From the NCBI RefSeq assembly GCF_001949145.1, contig NW_019091482.1, forward strand, positions 260,116 through 324,115: a stretch of DNA of 64,000 nt, written 5' to 3'. This document shows positions 47,001-57,608 of this stretch, piece after piece (position 1 is the stretch's first letter; every line of letters starts with the position of its first letter). This DNA is from Acanthaster planci (lineage: Eukaryota; Echinodermata; Asteroidea; Valvatida; Acanthasteridae). The translations under genes were made by a program, and so were the position numbers. The notes beneath the pieces were generated by a model. That model saw only the letters and a list, made by a program, of their open reading frames with translations, did no database searches and was not told the DNA's origin.

Positions 47001-47832
47001 TGGCTGAGCGATGACAGGAAATATCTTTTGTTTTTCAGAGGTAAAAAAAAAAGTTGTGATCATTAAAGAGTATCGGTTAATACAATCGCTATGCCTACCC
47101 GACAGATATAATGTACACTTTACAATGCGCAAACATGAAAATAAGAAAATTGGCAATCGGGCAACGAGTCCAATCGGGCCCACTCTCCAATACGGCCACT
47201 GTCAACAGCTTGAAGACTTCCTTGGAACCTAAGTGCAAATGAGACATCCAGTGCGTAACATACCTTGAAACTGAGACTCCCCGACTCGCTGAAATGCAAA
47301 ACCTGGTGGTTAGTAACTACCATTTAAGTACCGACCACAGATGCATACAGTCAGTGCTCAGAATACTTTCGGCCATATTCTAGGCCCCTTGATCTTGGCT
47401 GTAATTCCAGCAGTGGCCAGCGTCCGTCGAGCAACAAAACAGTACACACGTGATGCATGGGGCCATTCGCCCTCTGAAACCAATTCGCCGGTTAAACCAG
47501 TCGAGGAGGTCCACTGTGGCCACTGACTGTGTAGGGGTGGCAGGGATGGCTGTTACATAAAGACATTAAAACTTGCCTACAAGGATTACTCATAGGCACC
47601 CCGCTGTGACAGGAAGGTTTTACACATTAAGCTGCTTACCGTGAATACCGGACAAAGTTCTCTCAAGATTACAATTCTTACTGAGGTGTACATGTACCAT
47701 TGGAAAGAACAAAAGTGGCTAATACATTTACTTTCAATAAATACCCTGTCAAGTTTCCTACTGTCGCGGTGTACACACTTGATCCCTCAATAATTAGTCG
47801 TGTGTGAGACAAGTTCACTTGAAAGGACTGGC
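41099..47832. other. Intergenic region between the single-LDLa and NETO-like genes
   Basis: AT-rich, no convincing exon. It contains the hAT-type element at 43732-44210 and homopolymer C tracts near 43580 and 43705. It probably includes the NETO-like 3' UTR; candidate AATAAA signals on the minus strand lie as far away as about 44700. Confidence 0.5.
43732..44210. mobile_element. hAT-type non-autonomous element with 8-bp target duplication
   Basis: Flanked by perfect GAACGCAT copies (43724-43731 and 44211-44218). Ends tatggctgag and the inverse of cacagcccta. Sub-terminal attcgaatattcg runs on both sides. 479 bp, no open frame. Confidence 0.85.
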
Positions 47833-48416
47833 TTAGACTTTGTGGGGAAACTCCATCCGCCCATTGTCGTGATTGTAGGCGACGCTGTACCCGCCATTCT
47901 GCAGAGACCCCCCACTGGGCAGGGAGGGGTAAGTGGGTGGGTAGTTGGGGTAGGGGGACCTGTTGAGCCCATTCATGCTGTACTGGTGGGGGTATGGGTG
48001 ACACGGCTGGGAGGGGCCGTGGTGGTGGTGGTGATGGTGGCGGTGGCTGTCCGGGAGGGAGCCCAGCCCGTTCATGCCGGTGATGCTGCCGTTGATGCTT
48101 CCGCCTCCGTTCATCCCGTGCAGGCCCTCGTACATCCGGCCGTGCAGGCCCGGCATGGGGTGCATGCCGCCGTTGGTGGTGGAGGCCGAGGAGGAGTAGG
48201 AGGAGTAATTGGAGTTGTGGGAGGGATAAGACCCCGGCCTCGGGGTGGGGGGCGTGCGATACTGCTTCTGGTCGTCCTCCCCCTTCTTGTAGTAGCAACA
48301 GCAGACGATGCAGGTGATGAAGATGATGAGGATGAGCAGGCCAATTGCCGCACAGATGGTGGCCACCACGCCCACGCCCAACTTTTCGATCCCGATCTCC
48401 CAGAAGTTACTCGGGT
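47833..48416 (-). CDS. NETO-like exon d: membrane span and cytoplasmic tail
   Basis: Acceptor gtatttccag; DPSNFWEIGIEKL, the span, then ITCIVCCCYYKKGEDDQKQY and a low-complexity tail (SNYSSYSSSAS; a run of seven His; PYPNYPPTYPSLPSGG). Ends at a TAA stop. Clustered cysteines after the span suggest palmitoylation; the tyrosines in Asn/Ser-rich context could be phosphorylated (both inference). GC content is far above the surroundings. Confidence 0.92.
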
Positions 48417-51400
48417 CTGGAAATACAACAAATCGGTTACGACTGATTGTGTCAGACTAACCAAAGAAAGCAATCGCTTTACCAATCCAGCATGTGATTG
48501 AAACTTTTTAATTAGTGTGATTACGGGCTTGACCCTGCCCTTCAATGATGTCATGTTTCACTCTAAAAAAACCCCTGCTTCTGGACACAGTACAACTGTC
48601 AAAGTCAAATACCTCAGATAAATAAACGAGGAGATTTTTCAGAAAACAAGAACTGAATGCATCACTCACAACATCACGACAATGAAGGTGCATCTCTAAA
48701 CCTAACTCCCTAGGGACTATCTACTATCATATTGAAACTCAAGACTGTTCGGGTTTAATATCTTTGAAACTCGACGTTATTTTTCCTCAACAATCAGAGA
48801 TGACTGTTAAGTTTCTTAGGCTTATCACAGCTTACAGTTTGATTGATATGATGCTCTCCAAGAAGCCCTTTGCGTGGTGGAGAAATTCAGAGTGCTTTTT
48901 GTGTCATGCAACAATGTTACATGAGTCGCTTTTCGAGCACGAACTTCCGCATGGTTACACAACCACCTCCCTCAAAATTTCTGAATGAATGATGATTTGA
49001 AGGTTCCCCCCCCACCAACATTTATTTCCTCATTTCTTCATGAGTTTATCATCGTTACTTGTAGTATTTACCAAGTTAAATCAAACAGTGGGTAAAAACT
49101 TGAGAAGAGTACACTTGCTCCATTTTCTTGCTTCCGTTAATGTAATGAAGGCAAACACAAAAGTAACACAAATGACAATGATGTCTATTACTGAAGAAAA
49201 AATCAATCCAAAGAGTCCGGGTAGGTGCTTCCCGGGGACTTACCCTCACGACACAATGCATAGGCTTCATCGCTGTCGTCATTGCAATTTGGCACGTCGT
49301 TGCACGTCAGCTCCTCGTCGATGCACATGGAGTTGTCCACGCATCGGAAACAGTCGGCGGATCCCTCTACAGAACCCAGAAAGGATAATAATGATACAGA
49401 GACATCAACGGGTGGGGTTGCACATGTACGTGTAGCTCTGGCCCTCTGGCACAGAGACGGAGCAGCACCTAGAAATGTGTACGCGCAGTGCCCAGTGGAG
49501 CTGCGGTCTGTGCTGCTCTCTGTGTCGGAGATAACGTGGCAAGCATCTCAAGAGTTGAAACACTTTGGTATGTTGAAACAATAACACTGCTAAACCTTAG
49601 AGTGAGCGCCTGCTGTATTTCCTGGGAACGTCTGCCTCTGATAAGGAACACTGGTCATCGCCTTTGCACGCTTCACACGGCAAGTTACTCTTAGGAATGT
49701 GGTGAATTCTCAAAGGGGGAACTCGAGCGAGTTTTGTAATGGCGCTGGGAACAGGAATGTTCTAGGCTTTCAAGCATTCCCTAACCTCCATTTGCCACAG
49801 GCATCCTGGAAAATAAAAAGTGGCTTATCAGTGCACACGTGCATTGGACCTGCTCAGGTGAAACCTATTGCTGTCTCAAAATGCCCACTGCTGAAGCAAG
49901 GAAACAGGATGAAATCCAAATCGAAAATTCCTGAATCGTAGCGACATTAAAGGGCAGGTTAGATCAAGGACCATAGTTTACCATAGTTCGACTAACTCTG
50001 ATCAAAAGCATGCTAGTCGACGATGGTTGGACTAGTCTAGTCAACTATTCGCGAGCAGCCTACAGAGGTTGGTCTCACCATTAGTTGCCATAAACTGTTT
50101 TTAATAGCACAGTGCAGAGAGGACCCGTCGAAAGAAAAATACCGGAAAAACAGTATGCCACTAGTAAATGATCATTTTCACCGTAATTTTTGCTACTGTG
50201 CCCTTCCTCCAACCACCTTTTCTCCCCTTCGGCCTAACGACCTGACAACGGTTGACTAGGGTCGTTCGCACTTGAACTTCACTGCACATGCGCTAGGTAC
50301 GTCACGAACCAACCACTAGTGAACTAGTGGTCCATGATCCAACTTGCCAAAAGTCTTCTCATTCTTGGCAGACTACGCAGCAACACTGAACATTTCACCA
50401 AATATCCTTCAGACACTGTCAAACGTGCACAGTACAATTTACACACTTACAACCTTTGCACCGTCAGCATTGAATGAAGCGTCCAACTTTCCTACCTTGT
50501 GGGGGCTTGTAGGATGTGTACACCAACTTGACGCCTGTATCCGGCGAGCTAAGGCCGTCCGTCACAAACCGGATGGTGACGATGTTGCCGTAGGATTGGT
50601 AATCCTTGGGGAATTTACCGGTGCCGCCACAGTAGATCACCTCGGGCTGGAGAATGTCATTCTTGATGACAAAGTCCTTGTCAGACTCGTACACCATGAA
50701 CCTGACAGGAAAAACAACGGATTAAACACAGGTCAGTGGAATGTACCGCACTTGCCCAATGTGCCAAACTTTCAAATTAATCACTGCTCAGTGTGCATTA
50801 CGCAACAAGTAAGGCTACGGATAGTCCAACGAGTATACATGTATTAGCATGGGTTTACCGCCACAGCCCCAACCACAGCTGAAAGTAACCAGTTCCCACA
50901 AACAAACCCAGAGACACCTTTTTCTGGTACATTAAGTGCAAACTGCATACACATACCGGGGTACATATATAAAAGTGTCACTGAAAAACGTACCGTGTCC
51001 TTCCAACACTCAAAGAGAGACATCTTAATACTACTCACTTCAAAGTTAACCAGGCATGCAATGAGGGCGTCTGAGCCTTTCATAGGGCCCTTCAATGTTA
51101 ACCCTCAAGGTGGTTAAGAACACTCCTGAATCCACAAGACATTACCTGTGCAATAACCCAGGATGTGGGATGCCACCAATCTATCTCCTTCTGACATGTC
51201 GGTAAATGCCATCACTGTTACATGCGCCACATGTATCCGGTGTGTAAATGAAGCTGAGAACAAAGATGAAAACACTACAAGTCTCGCTCACCTGTCTGCA
51301 TCGGATCGGCACCTGTTGCTGGCCCTATCAAACCCCGGCGCTAAGTCGAAGAAATCAAAGCGCAGGTTGATGCGTCGACCGGGCTGGGTGTCGATGGTGA

Positions 51401-51526
51401 GCAGGCAGTCCATGTTGGGGGCATAGGGCGCCCTCTCGACATCCAGATGGGAGTGGACACGGCCCGAGACATCGCTGACATTCTTGGCCAAGCACAACAA
51501 GGATGGGTTGGGATCCTGGATGTAAT
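47833..51526 (-). CDS. NETO-like CUB-LDLa transmembrane protein (3' part of the gene)
   Basis: Exons 51526-51292, 50701-50496, 49366-49244 and 48416-47833 join in phase to about 382 residues. Order: CUB domain (GRVHSHLDVE ... INLRFDFFDL ... CRSDADRFMVYE ... YCGG ... VKLVYTSYKPP), LDLa module (DCFRCVDNSMCIDEELTC, then NDVPNCNDDSDE), membrane span (VGVVATICAAIGLLILIIF), CCCYY, then a tail rich in Gly, Ser, Asn, Tyr, Pro and His ending EFPHKV. This order, and the way the CUB aligns, match the second CUB, LDLa and membrane span of NETO proteins, auxiliary subunits of kainate-type glutamate receptors in vertebrates. The tail is unlike vertebrate NETO tails. The first CUB and signal peptide are not in the confirmed exons, because the first exon starts with a split codon. 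Confidence 0.85.
49244..49366 (-). CDS. NETO-like exon c: LDLa module
   Basis: Phase 1-1 exon from ggttctgtag to GTAAGT. It encodes EGSADCFRCVDNSMCIDEE, LTCNDVPNCNDDSDEAY and ALC. It has six cysteines and the acidic DDSDE calcium-binding signature. It opens with the same CFRC as the LDLa exon at 40192. Confidence 0.92.
49953..50348. mobile_element. MITE with GGCARGTT ends (396 bp)
   Basis: Left ggcaggttagatcaaggacc and right inverse ggcaagttggatcatggacc are diverged terminal repeats. It lies in the NETO-like intron between the CUB and LDLa exons. Confidence 0.72.
50496..50701 (-). CDS. NETO-like exon b: second half of CUB domain
   Basis: Acceptor ttcctgtcag; FMVYESDKDFVIKNDILQPE, YCGGTGKFPKDYQSYGN, VTIRFVTDGLSS, VKLVYTSYKPPQ. 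YCGG followed by a hydrophobic V-R-F strand and a closing aromatic strand is typical of CUB domains. Ends in phase 1 at G/GTAGGA. Confidence 0.9.
51292..51526 (-). CDS. NETO-like exon a: first half of CUB domain
   Basis: Acceptor atgccctatccag, then a split Asp codon and YIQDPNPSLLCLAKN, GRVHSHLDVERAP, MDCLLTIDTQPGRRINLRFD and CRSDAD. CUB strands with the aromatic-rich FDFFDL. Ends in phase 2 at AG/GTGAGC. Confidence 0.88.
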
Positions 51527-52537
51527 CTGGATAGGGCATACCGTAGATAAAAGTGGTGATTCTTTATGCAGAATGCCAGTAGTTATACGTAGATGATGTG
51601 AATAACGAGCACAAGGCACAGTCACCGGGCAGCGAGCAACCACGGTAAGTCAGTCAGGGATATGGGTGACCACATTCAAAAAAGATGAAAACAGCTAGCA
51701 AGAGGCTGTAAATGAAATTTACAATGTTCCCAGGATTTTGTAGCTGAAAGTCAGAGTAAAATCTGAATACAAACGCTGAAAACATCTAAGAAGTTGAATC
51801 CTCGAACCCCTGGTCAGTGAACAAGGCCAGATACACTGGTGATCTACATGCACATGTACAGGTACCAGTGCATCTGAAATTACACCTACATGTACAATGG
51901 GCCACATTGCCCTGACCTCAAATCACCAATGCCTGTAAACAGGTCAGGGTACATGTATGCCTCCAAAGCTTCAGAAATTGTACTGTTAATTGTACACTGT
52001 TAATCCTATGTACATGCACATACATGTACACATTCCCTGTAACTTTACCTCCAAATGCTCAAAGAATGTAAGCACACAAGCAGCTTAACATGTGACACCT
52101 AAATGTATTTATCTATGTACTGATATTATACTGACCCCAAGGCATTGACCCTAACCTCATCAGTCACTTGTACAGATGCCAGATGATGGCCATTTTGGCC
52201 AAGGGTCAGATACCGTAGATACACAAAGTGTGTACAGGTACACACACACTGTACATGCTCCCATTACTAGTAAATTATAATTCAAGTCAGTAATGTTACT
52301 GGGTCTGTGTACGGGACCACACATTGTACCTGTGTTGTAACTTTAAAGGATATCTCAATGACTGATGGACAATGCAAAAGTTTTAACCATCATGAGAAAT
52401 CCATAACCGGTAACAACAAATAGGGTGTTCAACTAAGGGACTGAGAGGGGATCTTCATTTTCTAATGGCAAAACTATGAGTACTTATACAAACAATGACT
52501 TGAAAACCTTTTTGTGGGTGTGTAACATATAGGTGCT

Positions 52538-52660
52538 GTAATGTGTACAATGTACATGTACATACATGTACATTACAATGCATGAATTACTTTACGTGAT
52601 GCAACCCAATATACTTGTACATGTATGGAAATACACTACTTACATGTACATGTAAATGTA
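52538..52660. repeat. Dense TACATG palindromic repeats
   Basis: gtacatgtacatacatgtac and similar runs. The same self-complementary motif recurs across the window, for example at about 23212, 28617, 30835 and 55283. Confidence 0.8.
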
Positions 52661-55536
52661 CAAGTACCTACATGTATATAAGAAAGGCTGCAGAGGTAAA
52701 CGACTCTGTCACTTGTGTACAGATTTTTTGGCTTTTCTGAAGCAAATTATTACATACAAAGGCACGCTTTCAATTCAAAGCTACAAAGCACGTTTCAGCC
52801 CCTCCTCCCATTTAAATTTTTTTTTTACCGTTATCTTTGCTTCAAGAATTCGGTTGACAATAGGAGGACATGACACATTTATCCTGGTGGTGTCAATTCT
52901 CTCTAAAATTCCCATCAACACCTGCAAGGTACCAGGTACATGTAAAGCCTATTATGAACAACACAAAAGAACCACTGTCAAGAGCCCATTCCCTATTTGC
53001 CTGGCCTCTCCATCAATCAATAATGCCCATGACCTACCTAAGCATTAGACTGTCACACTGTCTGCCTCAGCATATTATGAATGGATGAGTCATGGGCCCA
53101 GTCTGCATAATGTCTTTTCTAATGCTAATGACATCGGTGAATGTACAAGGGGGTATGGTACATCATGTACTGGCTTTGATTGGTGGACCTCAAATGCACA
53201 CATAAATTTAGTGTAGAGATAATCTCATGTGGCATTTTGATGTCCTGGTAGTGCAGCTTAATGCAAACCTTTGAATACTTGTCCATGTACAAGAACATAC
53301 ATGAAACACATAACGTGTGTATTTAATATTTAATAAGAATTCAAGTTAGATTCAAGTTACCAGCACTGTTGGTCAGATACTTTTACAGTGGAATACTTTT
53401 TATTGAAATATGAATCCAGTTTCTCAAGATTTTGCTTGTTTGCTGTTACAATGTACATGTGCATGTAACTTTTTGGACCTCCAACACGTTCATCTACTGT
53501 ACTTTACACAGTGCATGAAACTGGCCCACAAAAAAAAGCAGTTGGACAAAGTGTACTGGGACGATCCAATTCATGCTGCCGTTTTCAACTTTTCAACACT
53601 CACAAGAGGCACATGAAAAACACCTCGCATTTCAAATGTCATTAACACAGAGAAAAGTTCCAAATTCGTTTACGGATTTCCCAAACGTTTAAACGGAACG
53701 GCCCCTTTTAGTGGTTTGACGTTTTAATTGATGCAATCTGGCATTCATTTTTATTGTAAACCGTATACGATGCCTGTAAAATGTAATCTGATTTTCAGAA
53801 CACCTTATTGCCCGGTTATATCAAAGGAAATCCATGAATTTATCGTCGGAACTTTGTGTCAGCTATTTAAATTGTTTACAATTGATTGTGTTTAATGTTG
53901 GTTATTTTCAAGGGTAGGACATTTACACGTTATACATTAAAATGGTACGGGATAGTTTCCTAAACATTTTTCAAAGATTATAGCCTTTGGAGCTTTTCCA
54001 TTGTACATTTCCTTCAGATATTCTGTCCAACAATGTCCCAAGGAGGCATCTGCTTTTGCTTGGATCAGCGGTGGGTTGGAGAATGGCTGAAGTCCGATTC
54101 ATTTCACACTCTGGTGCCTGTGCGGCCCGTACAAAAAGGATTTTGCAGTTTACACGACCCTGCATAAGAGAGTGCTGTTCTCTGATTTCCACTGCCTGCA
54201 AACCAAGCAACAATTACTGATACTCTGCCTTTCAAATTTGATATCAGTCTGGAAGTGGAAAGGCATGTTCTGCATGCAAGTGCACAGGACATGTACAGCC
54301 TAGGTCCCACTCCCACAAAGCCAGTAACGCACCGTGCAAGAAACACCCTATCAGCTTAAACAAAGAGATACTTTACTAACATGTGAATGTACTGTAGGGT
54401 GTAATTTTAAGGGGACTGGGCAAATGAAATATTTGACTAAAATCTCTGAAATTACACCCTTGTGTTTCTACGAACCTTACTTCCAATGTTGTGTTTCTCT
54501 GTATTTCGGGCCTTTTTGGTTTTACACTTACGTATTTACATCTTCAGAAGCAAAACATTAACAAAGGCACTGAACCGCAACGTTGGATTGATTCGTGTAC
54601 ACTAAACAGCTAGATTTTTTATGATGCAATTAGCTAGTGAAAATTTCCATTTCCTTTAGCAATTTACTATTGGACGGCAAGTAGGTAGATGTATAAGGCA
54701 ATAAGTCAGCATGCAACCTTTTTTCAGAAACATTTTCAAAGAGCAAATTTAGGGTTAAGAATCTGAACATAAAACGTGCAAACTGAACAAAGTCTTTCTG
54801 GATTTACATCCCACTAACAATGCCCTCACTTGACTGAAAAAGCTTGGTCAAATTTGAACGTTCGAAAAGTGCACTTTTACTTTCATTTAATGCCAAACAG
54901 ATTTTAAATAGTTTTCATACACTGAGGAAGCATTTAACCACACACAAGAAGTGAATTTAAGAAATATTCACTGCGTTTTTCCTTTCCAGATATATGGGAC
55001 AGGATGTAAAAACAACAAAAAAATGACACTCTTTTGTGTGAATCGAGCATCCCCAAAGTTCCATGTTTTATTGGTTATGTATGAACCGTACATGAGCAGA
55101 ACATGTATGGTATGCACAATGTACATGTAAATGAGAAATTGTCACATTTCTCAGTGCTACATTCCTCCTCTGCTTATTAACATAGTCAAGGACAGAATTC
55201 AGCTATGCTGGGCTTGTTTGATAGCCTCAAGGTGTAATTAAGAAAGCATCAGTATTCCCCTCCACCTCAGTAAATGCCAAAGTACACATACATGTACATG
55301 TACATTAGAGTTGAGCAAAAAACAGTGGGTCTTGACTGCCTGTGATAGTACATAACTACAAGTCAGGTGTGCAACTTGGACTTTGATGAAAACAGTGGCA
55401 ATTCCAATCTTCAAAAGACTTTGTTGTTCGCTTTTCAATGGCATGAGTGTGAAGTGAAAAACGAGGATATCGGCTGATCCAAGGAAAAGTTGCGTGCCAG
55501 ACAAGTGCATAAAAAAATGCAAAGTTGAGAATATGA

Positions 55537-55800
55537 GATGAAGGCTTGTGGGTACACCATGGAATTGATCTCTTTTGAAAGAGGTGTGGTTCTTAGAGGA
55601 ACCGGTGAGTGTTAACTCGACGTTTCGGCCAGGATGCTAAGGCTTTCCTCAGGAGAGCTCTCTCCTCGAGTCCGGCACACTCTCCTGAGGATGGCTAGAG
55701 CATCCTGGCTGAAACATCCAGTTAAAACTCATTAATTCTAGGCCTGTGCCAGGTACCCACCCGTCGATATTAGAACCCTGGTTCCATTTTTTCGGGCTGG
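55537..55800. repeat. Repeat with cgacgtttcggcc inverted core
   Basis: aggcttgtgggtacaccatg ... ctcgacgtttcggccaggat ... tcctcaggag / ctcctgagga ... atcctggctgaaac. The core is self-complementary. The outer segment recurs inverted at about 58168-58213. Confidence 0.6.
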
Positions 55801-57164
55801 GTACCCATAACAAAAATATTTTAAAAAATATAAATAAGAACAAAAATCCATGTATAAAATGTCTGTGAAATTTGATACTGAAGGGCAGACTTGCTGCAAA
55901 ATCACCATGCCGCTTAAAACCCGGTCCCACGGTCATACATGTAACTGCAGTTCAGAGATCGACAGCAACTTTTGTTATCCACCCTGCCCATTGTACTACA
56001 GTCGTTTTCCTAGTTTCAAATTTTTCCTAGTTCACGAGAGCAAAAAAAAGGACAAAGATTTACAGGGCAATAGGTCACTCCCTACGTGTGATTTCAAATC
56101 CTTTTTTTATATCAAACAGTCATATAAATCTTTTTATCTAATGTCTGTTTAATAAAAATTACTTTGAGAGTTTTGTTTTTTTAAATTGACCAAAAACTGA
56201 AAGCTTTTCCCCCCTTCTTTCAGATCGCGCAGCGTTACTTGTACGTGCAAGCAAATTCATTGCGAACTCAACTACACGGGCGTAGCAGACATGTACATGT
56301 GTGCGAAGTAATGGGCTCGGTGTGGTACTGTGCGGTGTGTGGGGGAGGGGGGAAGAACCGTTGATAGCTCGCTGCACAGCTGAAAAGTCAAGTCAGCATT
56401 TATGCAATTTCTACTTTGAATTCATCGGAATTCTTACTTTTGAACTAATTTTCTCAAAATTGAGAAATTCTTCATCAGAAAAGCAACTTTTCACAATGGT
56501 TCTGACTGAAAACTAGATTTTTCACATGGTTACTTTTTATTCGTGAAGAAGTTTTTTGTCTCAATCCAAAACCATTCCATAGGTGTAATTGTCACTTGCG
56601 TTGATCCTGTGAGTCCGAATTCAAAAGCTTTGAGGTATCTCCAAAACACAAGGTTGACTACTTACCACAGTTCACTCGAATTTGAGGATTTTTGTAGCTG
56701 CAATCTTACTAAAGAATTTTCTTTTCTGCGATCTGGAACTAGGAAAATGACTGAAACTGTTGATTGGCCTCTTATTATTAGCTGGTAACCAAAGCACTGA
56801 ATGTGCTCCATAAACCCGAAGAGTTAGAGAACCAGTTTAGTTTTTGATACCAAGAAATATGCCATAGTTGTTCTCACTTTAGTTTCAAAATTACATTTAC
56901 ATTAAAGCAATATGAATATCCTCAGTGATTCAGCGGAACTGTGGATAACGAATCGAACAAAAAAGCAGGAAGGATGTTTTGCATACATGTATGTGCAAAA
57001 GTATTTCAAATCTAAGTGTTTCTTTCATTAAAAAAATAAAAGGGCAATGTTTGACAGGTCATAATAAGGTCGGCCAGTCAAACGTCACTTGTCAAAGTAC
57101 TTATACATTAACATCTCGCCAACTCAAACCTCAGGGGAATGGGATTTTAAAAAAAAATTTCTTT

Positions 57165-57608
57165 ATGTTTCAAACAGCGTTGATAGTATCGGAAGTCTCA
57201 TTTATGTAGGGTTAGGAGTCATCACTAATTAACCACTAATAAACCACTTTTTCGTAATACCTTTGTGTGGCAAAATCTTCGTATCTCTTAGTCTTGTTTA
57301 CAACGTGAAGCGCTGCACACCGTCCTGTTTTTATCATTTGGGTTTTCTTATGTGTGGTCACAAGACCCTTCCTTTTGCAGTCACGTGACTGCTACAGTGA
57401 CTGGACTGCCTGAAGGGGACTACAATTGGGCCCGCAGTAGCAATCAGGCTAGCTTCAACAGTTTGAAAGCCAGGATTTGTTTCAGGTAATGTTGGTTTAT
57501 GCAACGTGCATACAACCCGTCCCCCGACAAAAGAAATGCAATTGACAGTGATGACTCCTAACCCTACATAAATGAGACTTCCGATACTGTCAACGCTGTT
57601 TGAAACAT
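57165..57608. repeat. Pair of 62-bp inverted repeats, about 98% identical
   Basis: 57165-57226 (atgtttcaaacagcgttgat...) is the inverse of 57547-57608 with one mismatch. The spacer is 320 bp with no clear gene. Confidence 0.85.

Noticed and set aside
47800-48501. Plus-strand open frame of 233 codons
   Set aside because: It is the antisense of the GC-rich NETO-like tail exon, which has correct splice sites and domain content on the minus strand.
53971-54213. Possible minus-strand exon after ttggtttgcag
   Set aside because: Good acceptor, but the encoded sequence is not CUB-like and no matching donor or neighbour exon was found.
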